Shown here piece by piece: positions 61,980-64,000 of a DNA stretch of 64,000 nt. Position 1 is the stretch's first letter. Each line of letters begins with the position of its first letter. Source of the DNA: Dugong dugon. Its lineage: Eukaryota > Chordata > Mammalia > Sirenia > Dugongidae. Under the pieces are notes generated by a model. That model ran no database searches, was not told the origin of the DNA, and worked only from the letters and a program-made list of their open reading frames with translations. The stretch lies in NCBI GenBank assembly GCA_030035585.1, contig CM057475.1, positions 567,501-631,500 on the forward strand, written 5' to 3'. A program made the translations under genes and the position numbers.

Positions 61980-64000
61980 AAGCTTTAGTCAGCAAAACCT
62001 AACCTCTTCTGCTATCCTCTAGCTGAAGGCAGACAATCTACCTGTTTGGCTTTGAAAGCCACTAGTACCTTCTTTCCTGATAGGCAAAATTCCCTTTGAA
62101 AACCAGGGGATTCAAATACTTGCTAGGCCTGCACTCTCCAGCCTTTTCCCAAGCAGGGAACATTGGAGATAGCAGCTTGTGCTGGCCGGACACTTTCTTC
62201 TAACAAAACTGAAAACTTAAGAAGATTCAGTTAAGCAGCTTGAGGGAAACGCTAAGTTTTGGTTTCTCTTTCATGTTGTGAAAGGGGAACTTAAACCTAC
62301 TGCTAACAAAGATTTTACTCAGGAGAACTAGGGTTTTGCCTCCTTCGCGTTCCAGAACGGGAGAAACACGGTTTCTCTTCTCCTTCGGCGATATCGTCTG
62401 TAAAGCCCTATTCTCAGCTACGCAGCACAGAATGCCACCCGGAATGCTGGAAAGCCTGAACGGCTTCAACTAGTTGAAAGGGAAAAAAGTCTTAGGCTGT
62501 ATCCAGGTAGACAATGCACAGGCAACGTTCTTAGGCATGTAACACAGAGGGACTCTCAAACACAGAAAGTGAATCGTGCTCCGTTCATCCCCAGGCTGAG
62601 AGCAACAAGCTCATGCATTCTCTTGCAGGCAGGGAAGAAGCTACATGCTGGTATTAAGCACACAAGCTTTAGTTACCAAAACTGAACCTATTCTGCTGTC
62701 CTCTAGCTGAAGGCAGACAATCTACCAGTTTGACTTTGAAAGCCACTAGTACCTTCTTTCCTGATAGGCAAAATTCCCTTTGAAAACCAGGGGATTCAAA
62801 TACTTGCTAGGCCTGCACTCTCCAGCCTTCTCCCAAGCAGGGAAGATTGGAGATAGCAGCTTGTGCTGGCCGGACACTTTCTTCTAACAAAACTGAAAAC
62901 TTAAGTAGATTCAGTTAAGCAGCTTGAGGGAAACGCTAAGTTTTGGTTTCTCTTTCATATTGTTAAAGGGGAACTTAAACCTACTGCTAACAAAGTTTTT
63001 ACTCAGGAGAACTAGGCTTTTGCCTCCCTCGCGTTGCAGAATGGGAGAAACGCGGTTTCTCTTCTCCTTTAGCGATACCGTTGTAAAGCCCTATTCTCAA
63101 CTACGCAGCACAGAATACATCCCGGAATGCTAGAAAGCCTGAACGGCTTCAACTAGTTGAAAGGGAAAAAAGTCTTAGGCTTTATCCAGGTAGACAATGC
63201 ACAGGCAACGTTCTTAGGCATGTAACAGAGAGGGACTTTCAAACACAGAAAGTGAATCGTGCTCCGTTCATCCCCAGGCTGACAGCAACAAGCTCATGCT
63301 TTCTCTTTCAGGCAGGGAAGAAGCTACATGCTCGTGTTAAGCACAAAAGCTTTAGTCAGCAAAACCGAACCTCGTCTGCTGTCCTCTAGCTGAAGGCAGA
63401 CAATCTACCTGTTTGGCTTTGAAAGCCACTAGGACCTTCTTTCCTGATAGGCAAAATTCCCTTTGAAAACCAGGGGATTCAAATACTTGCTAGGCCTGCA
63501 CTCTCCAGCCTTCTCCCAAGCAGGGAACATTGGAGAAAGCAGCTTGTGCTGGCCGGACACTCTCTTCTAACAAAACTGAAAACTTAAGTAGATTCAGTTA
63601 AGCAGCTTGAGGGAAACGCTAAGTTTTGGTTTCTCTTTCATCTTGTGAAAGGGGAACTTATACCTACTGCTAACAAATTTTCTACTCAGGAGAACTACGG
63701 TTTTGCCTCCTTCGCGTTCCAGAACGGGAGAAACGCGGTTTGTCTTCTCCTTTGGCGATACCGTCTGTAAAGCGGTAATCTCAGCCGCGCAGCCCAGAAT
63801 ACCTCCCGGAATGCTAGAAAGCCTCACCGGCTTCAACTGCTTGAAAGGGAGAAACGTCATACGCTTTATCAAAGTAGACAATGCACAGGATCTGTCTTAG
63901 GCATGTAACACAGAAGGACTTTCAAACACAGAATGTGAATCGTGCCCCGTTCATCCCCAGACTGAGAGCAACAAGCTCATGCTTTCTCTTTCAGGCAGGG
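61980..64000. repeat. HOR unit 11, cut by the window edge (A, B, most of C)
   Basis: Monomers start at 61980, 62664 and 63347. The last is 654 bp of C when the window ends. Its C monomer has CTACGG, as in units 1 and 2, rather than the CTAGGG of units 3 to 10. Confidence 0.95.

Larger units (their letters stand above)
7984..64000. repeat. Subtelomeric satellite array, 683-684 bp monomers, 4-mer higher-order repeat
   Basis: About 56 kb of head-to-tail monomers with no unique sequence between them. Each monomer has one HindIII site (AAGCTT), used here as the boundary, and one AflII site (CTTAAG). Nearly all have StuI (AGGCCT). Monomer lengths are 683 or 684 bp. Four classes (A, B, C, D) alternate to form a 2734-bp higher-order repeat, with blocks of hybrid monomers in the left 27 kb. 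The family is not one I recognise. Short open frames up to about 110 codons recur in every copy on both strands and overlap each other, so I treat the array as non-coding. Confidence 0.97.

Noticed and set aside
7984-64000. CRISPR-like or tRNA/rRNA gene arrays
   Set aside because: The repeat is contiguous, with no spacer and repeat alternation, and the unit shows no tRNA-like folds or conserved rRNA segments that I recognise.

Overview
This window is non-coding chromosome-end DNA. It has three parts: a TTAGGG telomere array (1-7783), an assembly gap of exactly 200 N (7784-7983), and one uninterrupted tandem satellite array (7984-64000). I see no protein-coding gene, structural RNA, transposon, CRISPR array or unique sequence. 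TTAGGG arrays of this size, with a long homogenised satellite beside them, suggest a eukaryote, most likely a vertebrate. I do not recognise the satellite family and cannot name the species. The other TTAGGG lineages (some fungi, protists and invertebrates) are not formally excluded.

Region 1 (1-562) is a composite telomeric repeat. Four AT-rich spacers of 19-20 bp (TTTAATAAAAAACACATATT and one-base-shorter variants) recur every 166-167 bp, and the TTAGGG tract between successive spacers is exactly 147 bp each time. Region 2 (560-7783) is about 7.2 kb of nearly perfect TTAGGG in which I found only two deviations, each a single-base length change. The G-rich strand is the + strand, so by telomere polarity the chromosome tip should lie to the right, at the gap. 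The interrupted (proximal-looking) part is at the left and the pure (distal-looking) part is at the right, which agrees with that polarity. The telomere contig therefore appears back-to-front relative to the satellite. A scaffolding inversion is the simplest explanation.

Region 3 (7984-64000, about 56 kb) is a head-to-tail satellite of 683-684 bp monomers, 82 counting the two partial ones at the edges. Nearly every monomer boundary can be set at a single HindIII site (AAGCTT). Four diverged monomer classes (called A, B, C and D here) form a 4-mer higher-order repeat (HOR) of 2734 bp. From 34640 to the right edge there are ten full HOR units and part of an eleventh, differing at only a handful of bases that I could find. 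The left part (7984-34639) is less regular. Canonical ABCD units alternate with blocks of variant and hybrid monomers. It also holds two large tandem duplications: 5469 bp (8 monomers; 9592-15060 and 15061-20529) and 8886 bp (13 monomers; 19602-28487 and 28488-37373). Each novel junction lies in a short identical tract, as expected from unequal exchange between in-register monomers.

The short open frames that recur in every monomer on both strands come from the repeat sequence itself and are not annotated as genes. The points most worth a second look are the telomere orientation, the 147 + 20 bp composite telomere unit, and the recombination history recorded in the satellite.
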